Source of the DNA: Stereum hirsutum FP-91666 SS1 | Taxonomy: Eukaryota > Basidiomycota > Agaricomycetes > Russulales > Stereaceae | Direction of reading: 5' to 3' | Assembly (NCBI RefSeq): GCF_000264905.1 | Contig: NW_006763141.1 | Span: forward strand, 897,735 to 961,734 | DNA length: 64,000 nt | Shown: positions 45,023-54,994 of the stretch, one piece after another | Numbering within the stretch: the first letter of the stretch is position 1 | Layout of the letters: the number at the start of each line of letters is the position of its first letter | Made by a program: the position numbers and the translations under genes | The notes under the pieces: generated by a model | Told to the model about the DNA's origin: nothing | The model's input: the letters and a program-made list of their open reading frames with translations, nothing else | Databases searched by the model: none

Positions 45023-45995
45023 CGTGTTATCCAGTCCGTGTGGTCGTCGATGCTCGTAGAGATCAGGGAAAGGTGAGAGTCTGTGAGGGTCTTTGTCATC
45101 GTGCAGCTCGTATATATAGCGATTTCACAGGGCGCCTCAATGTGGGTCTGGAGATAGGGGAAGAGAATCGATTGCTACTTTCGGAGAGTTGAAATAAGGA
45201 GATTGCTCTGTTCCTCCAGTTTGGCGCCGGTCGTTTATGCGGGGATCATGATCAAGGAAACCTCAACGCCACTTGACCGCCACACTTCATGCTCAAAGAC
45301 AGTCTATAGATACAACCTTTATCCATCTGTATGCGATCCATTCGAATGAGTAGCATTACGGACTTGATCCACACCACACGAGATCTTGACCCGACTACGA
45401 CATCCAACTTACCAACTCATGCCCTTAGGCTCGTGCATATTCGTCGGCTCAACATCGGAAGTTGTAAGTAGCTCTCATTCAAATACTTAGTTGATGTTCT
45501 CTTGGTCTAATTACAAATTCAAAGGCTCAATATCTCCAGTATCGTCAAATTTCTCGAGGAGTATCGTCCGGAGGAAAGGTGAACCTTGATGTGACACCCT
45601 CCTTTAAGGCTTGCGCCACGGACACCTTCAATGTTAGTGGATTTCTTCGATACAATTCGAGTCAAGTGAACAGCATTGCGAGCTCACGAGGATAGCAGAG
45701 GACGATGCAAAGAGGGGGGGGTGTGAGGAATGTAACCAAGGGATGTGTGTCGTCGAGAAACACTCGTTCCTGCAGATAGCCTACTAGTCACTGATGATGC
45801 GGTAGACCGTTCACGTTGGACGCTTGCGTGAACGTCGAAACAAAAATACAAAGAAAAATTTTCTGGGATAGACATTGCCGTGAAAGGTCTCCTAGAGGAA
45901 GGTGGGTACTGAGATTTTCTCTACTGCCCATTGCGTCTGTTAAGCAAAGACACCCTCGAAATATGAAATAAAAAACTCGCAGCTTGCTCGGTCAT
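45023..45995. other. Intergenic; possible short exons only
   Basis: Promoter of the aldo/keto reductase on the left. A spliced short frame can be drawn from the ATG at about 45329 (MRSIRMSSITDLIHTTRDLD) across an intron to 45590, but phases do not close convincingly and no family is recognised. Confidence 0.35.
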
Positions 45996-46118
45996 GGGCC
46001 TGGCTGGGAATTGAACCGGGGCCTCCTCCAGATAAGTCCTGAATGTGCAGTGAACCCAAAGTTCGTGGCAATCCGTCCCTAAGAATGAATCATACAACGT
46101 ATACTAGACCACCAGGCC
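45996..46118 (-). pseudogene. Decayed tRNA-Pro-like copy
   Basis: Same ends as the tRNA at 46436-46554 (GGCCTGGTGGTCTAGTA ... AATTCCCAGCCAGGCC), with an AGG-like anticodon loop. The D-loop has an extra ACGTTGTAT-type insertion, the T-stem is mismatched, and the 5' anticodon stem CATTC has no GAATG partner after the intron. Probably not functional. Confidence 0.6.
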
Positions 46119-46435
46119 TTGGATGGTTGGAACAGAGAATTCAGCACCCGCGCGTTCTACTACTCCATCAAGACCGACGCAGGCTCAGAAACAGGCCGTC
46201 GTCGTACCTTGTGCAGCGGAAGTTATATCCTATGATGCCGTGAATATGAGTACAGCGGCCTCACCATTTGTGATGATGCGCTCGCCCTGGGGAGGAATAA
46301 TAATCGTTGTATTAGACCTGGTGGTAAGGACAGGATAGGTCACGGTGTACGACCTTGCCGAGAGCTGCATAGAGAACACGAGCAACAGCGGCAATAAGTA
46401 AAACAAGGACGACAAAAAACGGAATCCGAGACACA

Positions 46436-46554
46436 GGGCCTGGCCGGGAATTGAACCCGGGACCTCCTGCAATGATATTCGAATGATCGAACGGGTGTCC
46501 AGCAGAACTGGAGCATTGCCCGAAGCAGGAATCATACTACTAGACCACCAGGCC
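46436..46554 (-). tRNA. tRNA-Pro(CGG) with an intron of about 47 nt
   Basis: Acceptor stem GGCCTGG/CCAGGCC, D-arm GGTCTAGTAGTATGATT, anticodon stem CCTGC/GCAGG with loop TTCGGG..., T-arm GGTCCCGGGTTCAATTCCCGGCC minus its ends. The anticodon is CGG (proline), and the intron begins just after position 37, the canonical site. A-box-like and B-box-like (GGTTCAATTCC) internal promoters are intact. The intron is long compared with common nuclear tRNA introns. No CCA encoded, as expected in eukaryotes. Confidence 0.85.
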
Positions 46555-46932
46555 GTAACCCCTATCAGTCTCATGCAAACTATATCAATGTTCGTCTGAA
46601 CCTTCAGGTAGGACAGAGAGGTCTCTACCCAGGATGAAGAAGGGTGAATGCACCGTTATTATTAGATGCTACAAGAGCCTTCAAGCTCCAAACAGTCTTG
46701 AGGTGACGTCTGGTTCCGTCGGGGCAGTATTGAAGGCGTCTAAATGGAGAGCAAGTAACGCCACAAGAACTCACTGATCGGGGAATCCACTGATTATGCC
46801 CCCCATAAAATCCCTTTGAGGAGACGGACTGAGCGCTGCATCCCCCATAACCCTCAACCCCTCAACCCAGGCTAGTCGCAGAGTACATCCACCCATCTAC
46901 ACACCTCCCAAATACACAGATAGTCCACCACC
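46555..46932. other. Intergenic
   Basis: Upstream of both the minus-strand tRNA and the plus-strand small secreted protein. No gene seen; CT-rich leader just before 46933. Confidence 0.4.
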
Positions 46933-47328
46933 ATGGTCCGCGTTGTACCCGTTGCTCTCCTTGCCGTCCTCTCCTCCATTCCCTTCGTGACGGGCGGTCC
47001 CATTGCCTACGGAATATGCCAAACTGGTACGTACCGTCGTGTTTCCTCTTCCCATCGTGCGCATATCCGTCCGGAGGTCTATCACTGATGTCGAGGATGT
47101 AGGGTGCAACACCGTTGCGGTGGCTTGCTATGCCGCCGCTGGCTTCCAATTCGGTACTGTCGTCGCTGCTGTTGCTGCTCCTGCGACTATTCTGGCGTGC
47201 AACGCCGCTCTTGGGACGTCAGTTCGGCTTGAAGGGCTGGTAGTAATGAGAAAGAACTGACATGGGCCGATGTGTGTAGATGTTCGACCGCGTGCGCCAC
47301 TGTGGCGCTCTTCGCGCCGACGCCTTAG
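46933..47328 (+). CDS. Small secreted six-cysteine protein
   Basis: Three exons, starting at ATG 46933, with introns after CAAACTG (GTACGT...TGTAG) and after GGGAC (GTCAGT...TGTAG); about 86 residues. A signal peptide (VVPVALLAVLSSIPFVTG) precedes the mature start GPIAYGICQTGCNTVAVACY. The mature chain is small and Ala/Val/Gly-rich. It has six Cys in a quasi-symmetric pattern: C-x3-C at the front, two single Cys in the middle (AVACY, ILACNAALG) and C-x3-C at the end (CSTAC). This matches a family of conserved small fungal secreted proteins of unknown function, sometimes labelled zygote-specific-like. The hydrophobic core could be membrane- or wall-associated. No toxin-like signature is claimed. 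Confidence 0.8.
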
Positions 47329-47982
47329 AATTTCGAAGTGCCGACCAATCGTGCTATAAATCTCGAAAGATGGATGGTGAGTCGACGGTTTATGAGAGGA
47401 GGATTGATAGACGATAGTGACCTTTTCAAGTTACCGTTGTTTGGACAGATACATGGGCATAGCAAGAGCAAGATGTTTTGTTACCTTTGGCCCGATTGCC
47501 CGCGATGGCCTAGGGTCCCGTTGTATATTCCGGCGAAGTGTCTATAGGCGTAGAAAGAAGTGAGAAGAAGTAATATGTCACTGTACGATGTACGGATATT
47601 TGTGGTCCGAATACCGCTTGTGGAACGATTTTGAGTATTTCTGTTTTCTGGATGAACAACTTGGATGTCAAAGAAACCGTCACGCACGCGAATGAGATTG
47701 TCGAGGGATTTGTGCAGGATTCGTGCAAAAAGACCCTGGCGAAGAATAGGCGCTCGGTGCCACACTAAACAAGACAGGACACATCGCGTTCAGAAAGAGT
47801 CGCAAGTTTTGTTTGAGGGGGTCAAGAAATCAAAAGAAATCAAGAGAAATCAAGAGGATCGTATTCCATCCGCGCCACAAAGCCACACTGAAAGAAATTT
47901 CGAGGTGCGGAAGTGCAATTATGCCGACTATGCCAACGCCACCTGCTGTACGCCATCGCCCCTCGATTCCATATCTACATCA
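47329..47982. other. Intergenic, no gene seen
   Basis: About 650 bp between the small secreted protein and the 3' end of SRP9. Overlapping short frames on both strands only. The AAGAAATCAA-type purine patch at 47820-47855 is a simple repeat. Confidence 0.4.
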
Positions 47983-48536
47983 TCATTTCTTCTTCTTTCC
48001 CTTCTTTTTCTTTGTTCCACCGCCTGCGGTTCCTCCCGCCGTAGGGGTAGAAGTTGAAGGTGGAACACTTGCAACGCCACCTTCTTCCTTCACAGACGTG
48101 ACTGGTCCTGGAGAAATGGGTCGAGGTGTAGAGGATGATGGTGGGGGTGGTGGGGGTGGGCGGGAGTTGACCATTTTCTCCATAAGAGATAGATTTAGGG
48201 CTTCAAAACGATTGAGGAAGACGGAGGAGTGGGTTTTGAATTTGAGACACTGTTTCGCGAAGAATGTCATAGAACGGCATACGATCATCAGGTGAGCAAT
48301 TAATAGTCGGACATTGGATACAAAGAAACGCACTGTCTCGTCGTCTGTAATCTTCAATACAAGCTTTCCCTCCGGCTGCTTGAATTTCACGCAGTATCGC
48401 GCCTGTGGTAGAGGGTCGAAAGAAATCAGTCGTCTGACGTGACGGAGGGGTTAATTGGGCGCACCTTTTGGGGAGATTTGGCATAGAGGGCCTCAGCGGC
48501 TTCCTGGTATTTCTGCCAGGAGGATATGTAGACCAT
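47983..48536 (-). CDS. SRP9: Signal recognition particle subunit SRP9
   Basis: Alu-domain protein of the signal recognition particle; with SRP14 it binds the 7SL RNA end and mediates elongation arrest. Start ATG 48534-48536. Three exons with introns of about 57 and 90 bp; phases close. The SRP9 fold region reads MVYISSWQKYQEAAEALYA, ARYCVKFKQPEGKLVLKITD, then DETCLKFKTHSSVFLNRFEA and LNLSLMEKMVNSRP, aligning end to end with the human 86-residue protein. It is followed by an added tail: a run of prolines, Ser/Thr/Gly/Pro-rich sequence, and a lysine-rich end KKKKGKKKK, about 134 residues in all. The lysine tail may add RNA affinity, which is inference. Divergent from the large gene at 48850. 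Confidence 0.9.
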
Positions 48537-48849
48537 GACAGCGTGAAAGGCCTCTACCTGCAGGCATCGAGGCCACTGCCAAGTGATGGAGTGGATGATT
48601 GTGTACGCACGCTTTCTTCACCGCGTCCAACAATTTCGTGACATCGTTACTGGTCACAAAATTGTCACTTGTTGTCACAACGTTGAATACGGTGCATGAG
48701 TGGTGCATGAGACGCTCGTCTGTTGTTCGACGACCACGACCGCGAACACAACAGGTGTTCAAGTCGTCGTGCCCGCTCCTTACATCTCTACCCCCACAAG
48801 CTAGGCTCCAGGTGCTGGCTAACTCAGGTAGTATTACATCTCCTCTCAC
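48537..48849. promoter_or_regulatory. Bidirectional promoter with phased GTCAC repeats
   Basis: 313 bp between the divergent starts of SRP9 and the 48850 gene. Contains GTGAC at 48638 and GTCAC at 48653, 48664 and 48674, spaced 10-11 bp apart, one helical turn. Candidate transcription-factor binding array; factor unknown. Confidence 0.4.
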
Positions 48850-51800
48850 ATGGAGAACGATGTCGGTCCTTCGCCTCGGCTATGGCAAATCTATACCCAG
48901 TCTCAGACTATCCCGCCTAACACATACTCTTCGGTTTCGGGGCCTTCAGCATCAATAACGGCTACTGCTCCTCGTCGTGCTCTCATGGATATCACGCCTC
49001 GTACGATTAACAAGGACTTTGACTGCTCTCTGCCTCGCTCGTCAGCCAAACGCCGTCTTCCTTCCGTATCTGGCGGTGTGCCTTTGACGCTGTCTGGCCG
49101 CCGTTCTCCAGAACCAACTCTGAAGAAAGAAAATATCAACACATCTTCTGAACCGTCCGGTTTCAACTCGAAGCAAACCTTTGCCTCGAAGGTTCCTACC
49201 CGACCTCAGAACAAGACTCTTGCTTCGCCTAGATCTACACCTCGACCGATGTCTACTCTTTCGAATGCTCCAAGCCGACTCTCTTACGCTGCAACTATCA
49301 GTTCTTCTATAGCAATACCCAACGTCTCTTCTGACTCTAGCTCTGATGATGGTTCCGGTTCCGCCTGGCATCGCCCAACTACCTTCGTCACTCCTCCCTC
49401 GTCTCTCAGCAGAACCTGCCCATTCACCGACACGAAACAGAATAGCCCAACATTCCAAATCGCGAGAATGGGCATCGGAGAAGGAGACGAACGATCTTTT
49501 GCCGATATCTTCTCGGACAGCTGGGACGACAGCTCTATCGTCACTGGTCAAAGCGTCATCGGTCGTGGTTCTCAAGCTGCATCGTCTACCGTTCAGCCTC
49601 GTTCTCGTATTGCTGCTAGTGCTGTCCTAGGTCGCGGTACATATCAGAGCGGGGTGGCCAGGCATATACCTATACCAGTGTCAGCCACAACCGTGACTTC
49701 GCGTAGCACTGCTCTTGCTTTGACTGCACCTCATGGTACTCCTGCGGATATCTTCGACCAGCCCTCGTACGCTACTCAGCTAGACTCGAACTGGACGTTG
49801 TCGGCGGCCACCGACGGATCTGGAGGTTGTGATAGCAGACACGAGCTAGCGAATAAGACAGACAGCGAAGACGACTACGAAGACCCCTTTGTCTTCGACA
49901 GCAACCCTCATCTCGTGCTTGTGGCCAGTCAGTCTCGTACTCAGCCCCTCTCGAACCTCCCTCACACCACCCCACCGTCCAATGCTTCGTTCACTATTAT
50001 CGCGCCTAAGGACCTGTCATCTTCGCCGCCTTCGCCACCACCGTCACCACCGTCTCGTACTTCGCGGTTTCGTTCTGGGACTGTTCATCGGGAGGACAGG
50101 CCTAAGCCTGTCGCACGCTCGCGGTTCAGTATAACTCCGATCGAGGCTCCGAAGCCGGGGTCTGGGTGCGAGCAGGATACATTCAGGAGGTTCAGTCTTA
50201 GGCGTATGACGAGGGTGGACGGTCGAACCGTATTCGTTCAGGATATCGGGGATGAAGTTGTCGGAGATGAGCACCAGGAGGGTGGTGGCGGTGGCGAAGG
50301 TGGAGAGAGGAAAAGTGTAGGGAGGTGGAGAGTGCAGGTCGATGCGGACGGCTTGCCGGAGGACATGCTGCAGATGTTGGACGAGTTGGAAGGGTTCGCG
50401 GAAGATTTGAAGAACATGAACGAGGGGGATGTCGATGCGAACGTTTCGCCCAGGATAGCGGGCTCAGATTTGGAGAAGGGTGAGGTCGGAGGAGCAAAGG
50501 ATGTGATGGCGAAGGAGACGATGACGGCCGTGCCCAAGATCGTCGTGACGCAGTCTTTCCAGAGTATGACGAACGCGGTAGAGCTCAAACTTCCGGAGTC
50601 GAGCACAAGTGGGAGCGTTGGTACGCTGGGAAGTATCGGAGAGTCGTATGCTAGCGTTTTGGAGGGTGTGTTGGAGCTTTGCGGTGCCTACGAAGTAGGC
50701 GGAGATGACGCGCAGGAGGATAGTATGGCAAGCGAATTCGAAAGTGACGACGATGAGGTCGAGTCGGAGGAGGAGGGTGTTCCAATTCCGAGATTGGATA
50801 AGGGGAAGTGGCGAGCAGTAGAGGATGTGATAGCCGTCCAGGAAGTACATATGGCGGAAGTGATCATCGAGGCAGTCGTGAGTATCATATCTCCTTGCAT
50901 TTGTTCTATCAGACTTACAAATGTTCATCCAGGCATCTCTTTCGTCAGAGGGGAGCTCGCTCAACTTTCCATCCAAGGGCAGCTTTTCCTGCGTCTACCT
51001 CCCCGATGTTCGTCCTGTCATTATTTCTTCAACGTTTCTCCAACTGAACATATTTCCTTATTTCTAGTTCTCTCCCGAGTTCCTTTGCGGTAGCTCCACG
51101 TCACTTGTCCTCCAGGAAGCTCAGGGTTATCACTCTAAACCTCGTCCCGCACGACCCACCACGGTTTCTACCGCCATCCCTACTCCTACGCGCAGGCGTT
51201 CCTTAAAGTTCTCCCTTTCTCGACGCAAGACATCGATTCCTACGCCTCTTCCTCAAGTCCCCTCCATCTTACAGCGAAATAACGAAACCCCTTCGGGCAG
51301 CTCCCATGTCAAATTCGCTACTTCCCAGAAGGTTGCTGAAGGATACGGAATCACTTCTCCGCCACTGAAACCCGTTCCTTCGTGCATCGATACGAATGCT
51401 TCATCAAGATCGGAACGAAGCAAGTCTCCTTTTGCACTTTCTTATGCTCCCCCATCTGTTCCTGTCTCTGCACCTGCGACAGTCTCAACTTTCTCTTCGC
51501 CCACTTCTTCCACCACTCCTGTTCGCCGTGGAAGACTCATACCGTCGAGAACGAAGACTATGGACTCGGCCTTTTCCGCCACCTCAACCATCGACTCGAA
51601 TTACCCGCTTCGCAATCACGCATTTCATACACCCGCTAGCAATCCGTCTACTCGACAGACTTATTCCCCATCTCGCGTACCTGCCTCCCCTCAACCTCAG
51701 TACGCCACCCAAACACTCGTCACCCATAGTAACCCCACTCGGCTACCTCAACCTGCTGCATCCGCTAGGACCGTGACTGGCCGGTTCTTCTCTGGGATGG

Positions 51801-52255
51801 GCCATACTAATGGAATTAATGGTTCCCCGTCGTCGGTGATTCCGGCTGCTCCAAAGTCTGCACCTGCAACAGCTACGACGTTCGGTTACAGTCCTCTAGC
51901 CGTCAACTCTGGTGCCGGCTCGGCTTCGAACACGCGGCCTCCATCATCATCAGGAGTAAGGGGCTTCTTCAGTCGGAGACATGAACAGAGAGCGACGTCG
52001 CTCTCAGAGCATCGGCCTCTTCCCGCCCCCGCCAGTGCCGCGTCATCGAAGATTGGAAAGGCGAGGGCTATGAGCATGGGTGCGGGTGCGGGTGCGGGTG
52101 GGAAGAGCGTGTCTGGGATGAAGGGGGCCTTACGAAGCACGGATCAAGATGCAATGCCAGGAGGCGTTATGGGTCAGGCGCAGACTCTCAGGCCAGGTTC
52201 GAGAACGGGGTCGAAGCTGCCGAGTGCGAAGGAGTTGCTGAAGAGATTCGGATAA
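48850..52255 (+). CDS. Large disordered Ser/Pro-rich protein
   Basis: Not recognised. Three exons, 48850-50877, 50933-51007 and 51068-52255; introns GTGAGT...CCAG and GTTCGT...CTAG, phases closed; 1,096 residues. No folded domain is evident. Features are Ser/Thr/Pro-rich sequence throughout, an acidic patch EDDYEDPFVFDS, and a Pro/Ser repeat SSPPSPPPSPPSR. A possible short ordered block follows: FRRFSLRRMTRVDGRTVFVQ, then RWRVQVDADGLPEDMLQMLD and ELEGFAEDLKNMNEG. Next come an acidic stretch (ESDDDEVESEEE) before exon 2, basic TPTRRRSLKFSLSRRK, and a Gly/Ala-rich segment near the end, closing SAKELLKRFG. The many SP/TP sites suggest a phosphorylated scaffold, perhaps cytoskeletal or cell-cycle, but that is guesswork. 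Confidence 0.7.
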
Positions 52256-52981
52256 GTGGTTCGGTGGCGGGTCATATGATAGGAAATTTTCTTCTTTTAG
52301 GGGTTAAGGAGGTTGTCTTCGAGCTTTAGGCAGTTGGTGGACGTTCCGTGGGCGACGCCCTGTAGGGACGCCCACTTCTCGTGCAGTTGGGCCTGCTCGT
52401 TTCCGACCAGTATCGGGGTTCTTTGCACACGTGTAACCATTTTTCTGGATATCAATATCATCCCGTTCGTCGAGATTTGCGTAGTTTGATAATTGCCTAT
52501 GTTGAGTATGACCACTCAAGACGCGCTTTGGAGCGAGAAAATTCGTAATAGCCTCGAGGCGAGTCCTTCGCTCGTTTGTCTGCGTACAGCAATACTACTG
52601 ACCAGTGTCAACATGCACGTGTACAGAACCGCACAGACAAGAATTCAATTTCAACAAAACCTTGGTCGAGGTTAGCTGAAAGGGACCGGCTCTTTGGCCT
52701 TATGGCGGCGAACATCGTTATAGCGATCCGTCTGTCAGGAACGATCTCGCCTTGGGTTTCTGATCGTAGAACTCTCTGCATAGGTCAATCAACATCGCCT
52801 ATCTGGGAACAATGGAAGACCGGCATGGGGGATACGTCGCCTCCTCGTCTATCTTCCACTCTGAGTGGAAATCGCATCCGACTCACGCTGTCAACGGGAG
52901 TATATAACGAGAGGCAAAATCGGGATGCACACGCTCGTTATTTGCCCTTGTGCTCTCACACCGTTGATGGTCTGAACAAGC
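52256..52981. other. Intergenic, upstream of STE3-like gene
   Basis: No gene recognised. A stem-loop-like TGGGCGACGCCCTGTAGGG...CGCCCA lies at about 52349-52374. I looked for a short pheromone-precursor frame ending in a CaaX motif and did not find a convincing one. Confidence 0.4.
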
Positions 52982-54627
52982 ATGCCGACTTATCCTTCCA
53001 ATGCTGTCTTTTCTGCCTTTTCGTTCGTTGGCTTTATCCTGGCGCTCATTCCTTTCTCCTGGCATTGCAGAGGTATGTCAGTTCAATCGCCTGCGGAGGT
53101 CAAACAGAATGACCGACGCACCTCCGTTTGACCCCCGCAATAGCATCCAGCATTGGCACCTGCTTATTCGTTACATGGACGGGACTCTTATGTCTGGTGT
53201 TCTTCGCCAACTCAATCATTTGGAATGACAATGTAATCGACTGGGCTCCGGTGTGGTGCGATATCTGTATGTATTTTCCCCATCGCCCCTCTTAGCTCTG
53301 AGCTACGAATCTGATTGAAGCACCCAGCGTCACGCTTCATTGTCGCGATGAACGCGGGCTTTCCGGTAGCATGCCTATTGATCAAACGGCGACTCTACAA
53401 TATAGCTCGTATGTCACCAGTGACGAATAAAAGCCGAGAGCTCGCTCTGGAATTGGGTCTTGGATTGGGGCTTCCAGTCCTCGAGGTCGGCCTTTGTACG
53501 TCCTTATGGAGCCGCTATTTCTTGCTTCGATAACCCAGACTTGCATCCAGATTCTACTGTCGAAGGCCACCGCTTCGACATCTACGAAGAAGCCGGATGT
53601 TGGCCTACCATGGTCATTCTCCCATGGGCGTATCCGCTGGTCATATGCGTACCTCTCATCATTGGCCTTATCAACCTGCTCTATGGAAGTCAGTGTCGAC
53701 TCCTTATTCTTCGTCTTTGGTCGTCTCCGAATTTATATGAGGCTTTACTAATCTTTCCACCATATTCAGCTCTGACCATCTACCGTGTCGTAAAGGAACG
53801 ACGTGCTCTACAGGAACTACTCCCAACGACTCACAAGATTTGCGACCATCCCATCGACAGCCATTTCATCCGCCTCCTCACCCTCTCCTCAGTTGAAGTC
53901 ATCTTCACTATTCCTCTGGCCTGCCTTGAAATTTACATCGATAGCCGGAATGGATTATACACCTGGCGCGGTTGGGCCGACTTGAGATACAAATTCTCTC
54001 GTAGCTTCTTGTACCCTTCAGTCATCTGGAGAGCGGATGGGTATCGCTTGGCAGGAGTCGAGCTCAACCGTTGGAGTCCTGTGCTTTGTGCATTTGTATT
54101 TTTCTCCCTGTTTGGCTTTGCAGACGAGGCGAGAAGGAACTATAAGGCAGCATGGAGGGTCTTGAAGCGGCCTATAATCTGGATCGCGCCTGAATGGATG
54201 CGAAGGTAAGTGTTGGACATTTTCACGATTTTCACTAAGCTCATGGATACTCTGTGCCCCCAGAGGTTTCATGTCCGCGTTCGACAGGATATCACGCCGA
54301 CGACGCTTGTCCCATGATATGACCTTTGCCGATGGTCCAGCGCCAACAGATTCGTCACTCACCACCGTTTGCCTCGACGATGGAATGTCAATCAAGGGCG
54401 ATGAAGCTTGCTCTAGCATTTCATTACCCGTTTCCGACCGTAATCCGACGCAGCCGGAACCCGTTCACCAGGAGCTTGCTATCGTTTCAAGGAGCGAACC
54501 CGTCGTCCGGACAGTAGCCGAGCGGCAATCTGTACGCTTGCTTCCCAACGGCATGTTGAACATCATATTTCCACGAGAGAATGGTTTGGCCTGGGTTAGG
54601 CGTAGCGAAAATGAAAAGACCACGTAG
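52982..54627 (+). CDS. STE3: STE3-type pheromone receptor
   Basis: Class D G-protein-coupled receptor of the STE3 family, plasma membrane; binds farnesylated peptide pheromones in basidiomycetes. Start ATG 52982 (MPTYPSNAVFSAFSFVGFIL); six exons with short introns; about 440 residues. Family landmarks: FVGFILALIPFSWHCR, IGTCLFVTWTGLLCLVFFAN, SIIWNDNVIDWAPVWCDI, FPVACLLIKRRLYNIA, VEGHRFDIYEEAGCWPTM, WAYPLVICVPLIIGLINLLY, IDSHFIRLLTLSSVEVIFTI and, after the last helix (VLCAFVFFSLFGFADEARRN), a long hydrophilic tail of about 130 residues. The PVWCDI, KRRLY and GHRFDI blocks are intact. It could be a mating-type B-locus receptor or one of the extra non-mating STE3-like receptors common in Agaricomycetes. 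No pheromone gene was recognised nearby. Confidence 0.9.
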
Positions 54628-54994
54628 CCTATTGGTTCCCTGTTTTAGACGAGGTTGTTGACATACTTTAGACATTTGTTTTCGACTGTCCTTCCTGCCT
54701 TTCCATGTTGTCGACGTTGTATCATCTTCTTCACATTATTCGTTTCGGTAACTTACTGGAGTACCGACTGCATCTATAGCCTTGTGTCAAGTAAAATTTG
54801 TATACGTAGCGCCGTTACACATTGTACAATACCGCAAGAGCCCCTGCTATCGTCACCAACGCAAGTATGGTACATGAGATAAGAAATACCGCAGAAATAG
54901 GCAGAATTGGAGCTAAAGAACCCGACAGAAAAAAGGTATAGGTGTGCGTATGAAGATAAAACGGCGAACTTGCCACGAATGGAATCGATACCGT
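54628..54994. other. Tail-to-tail intergenic
   Basis: Between the convergent STE3-like and F-box-like genes. T-rich 3' region; no gene. Confidence 0.4.

Noticed and set aside
45328..45600. Possible short two-exon gene starting MRSIRMSSITDL
   Set aside because: Splice phases do not close and no homologue is recognised.
49042..50976. Minus-strand open frames opposite the large disordered protein
   Set aside because: Arg/Ser-rich shadows of the real plus-strand frame.
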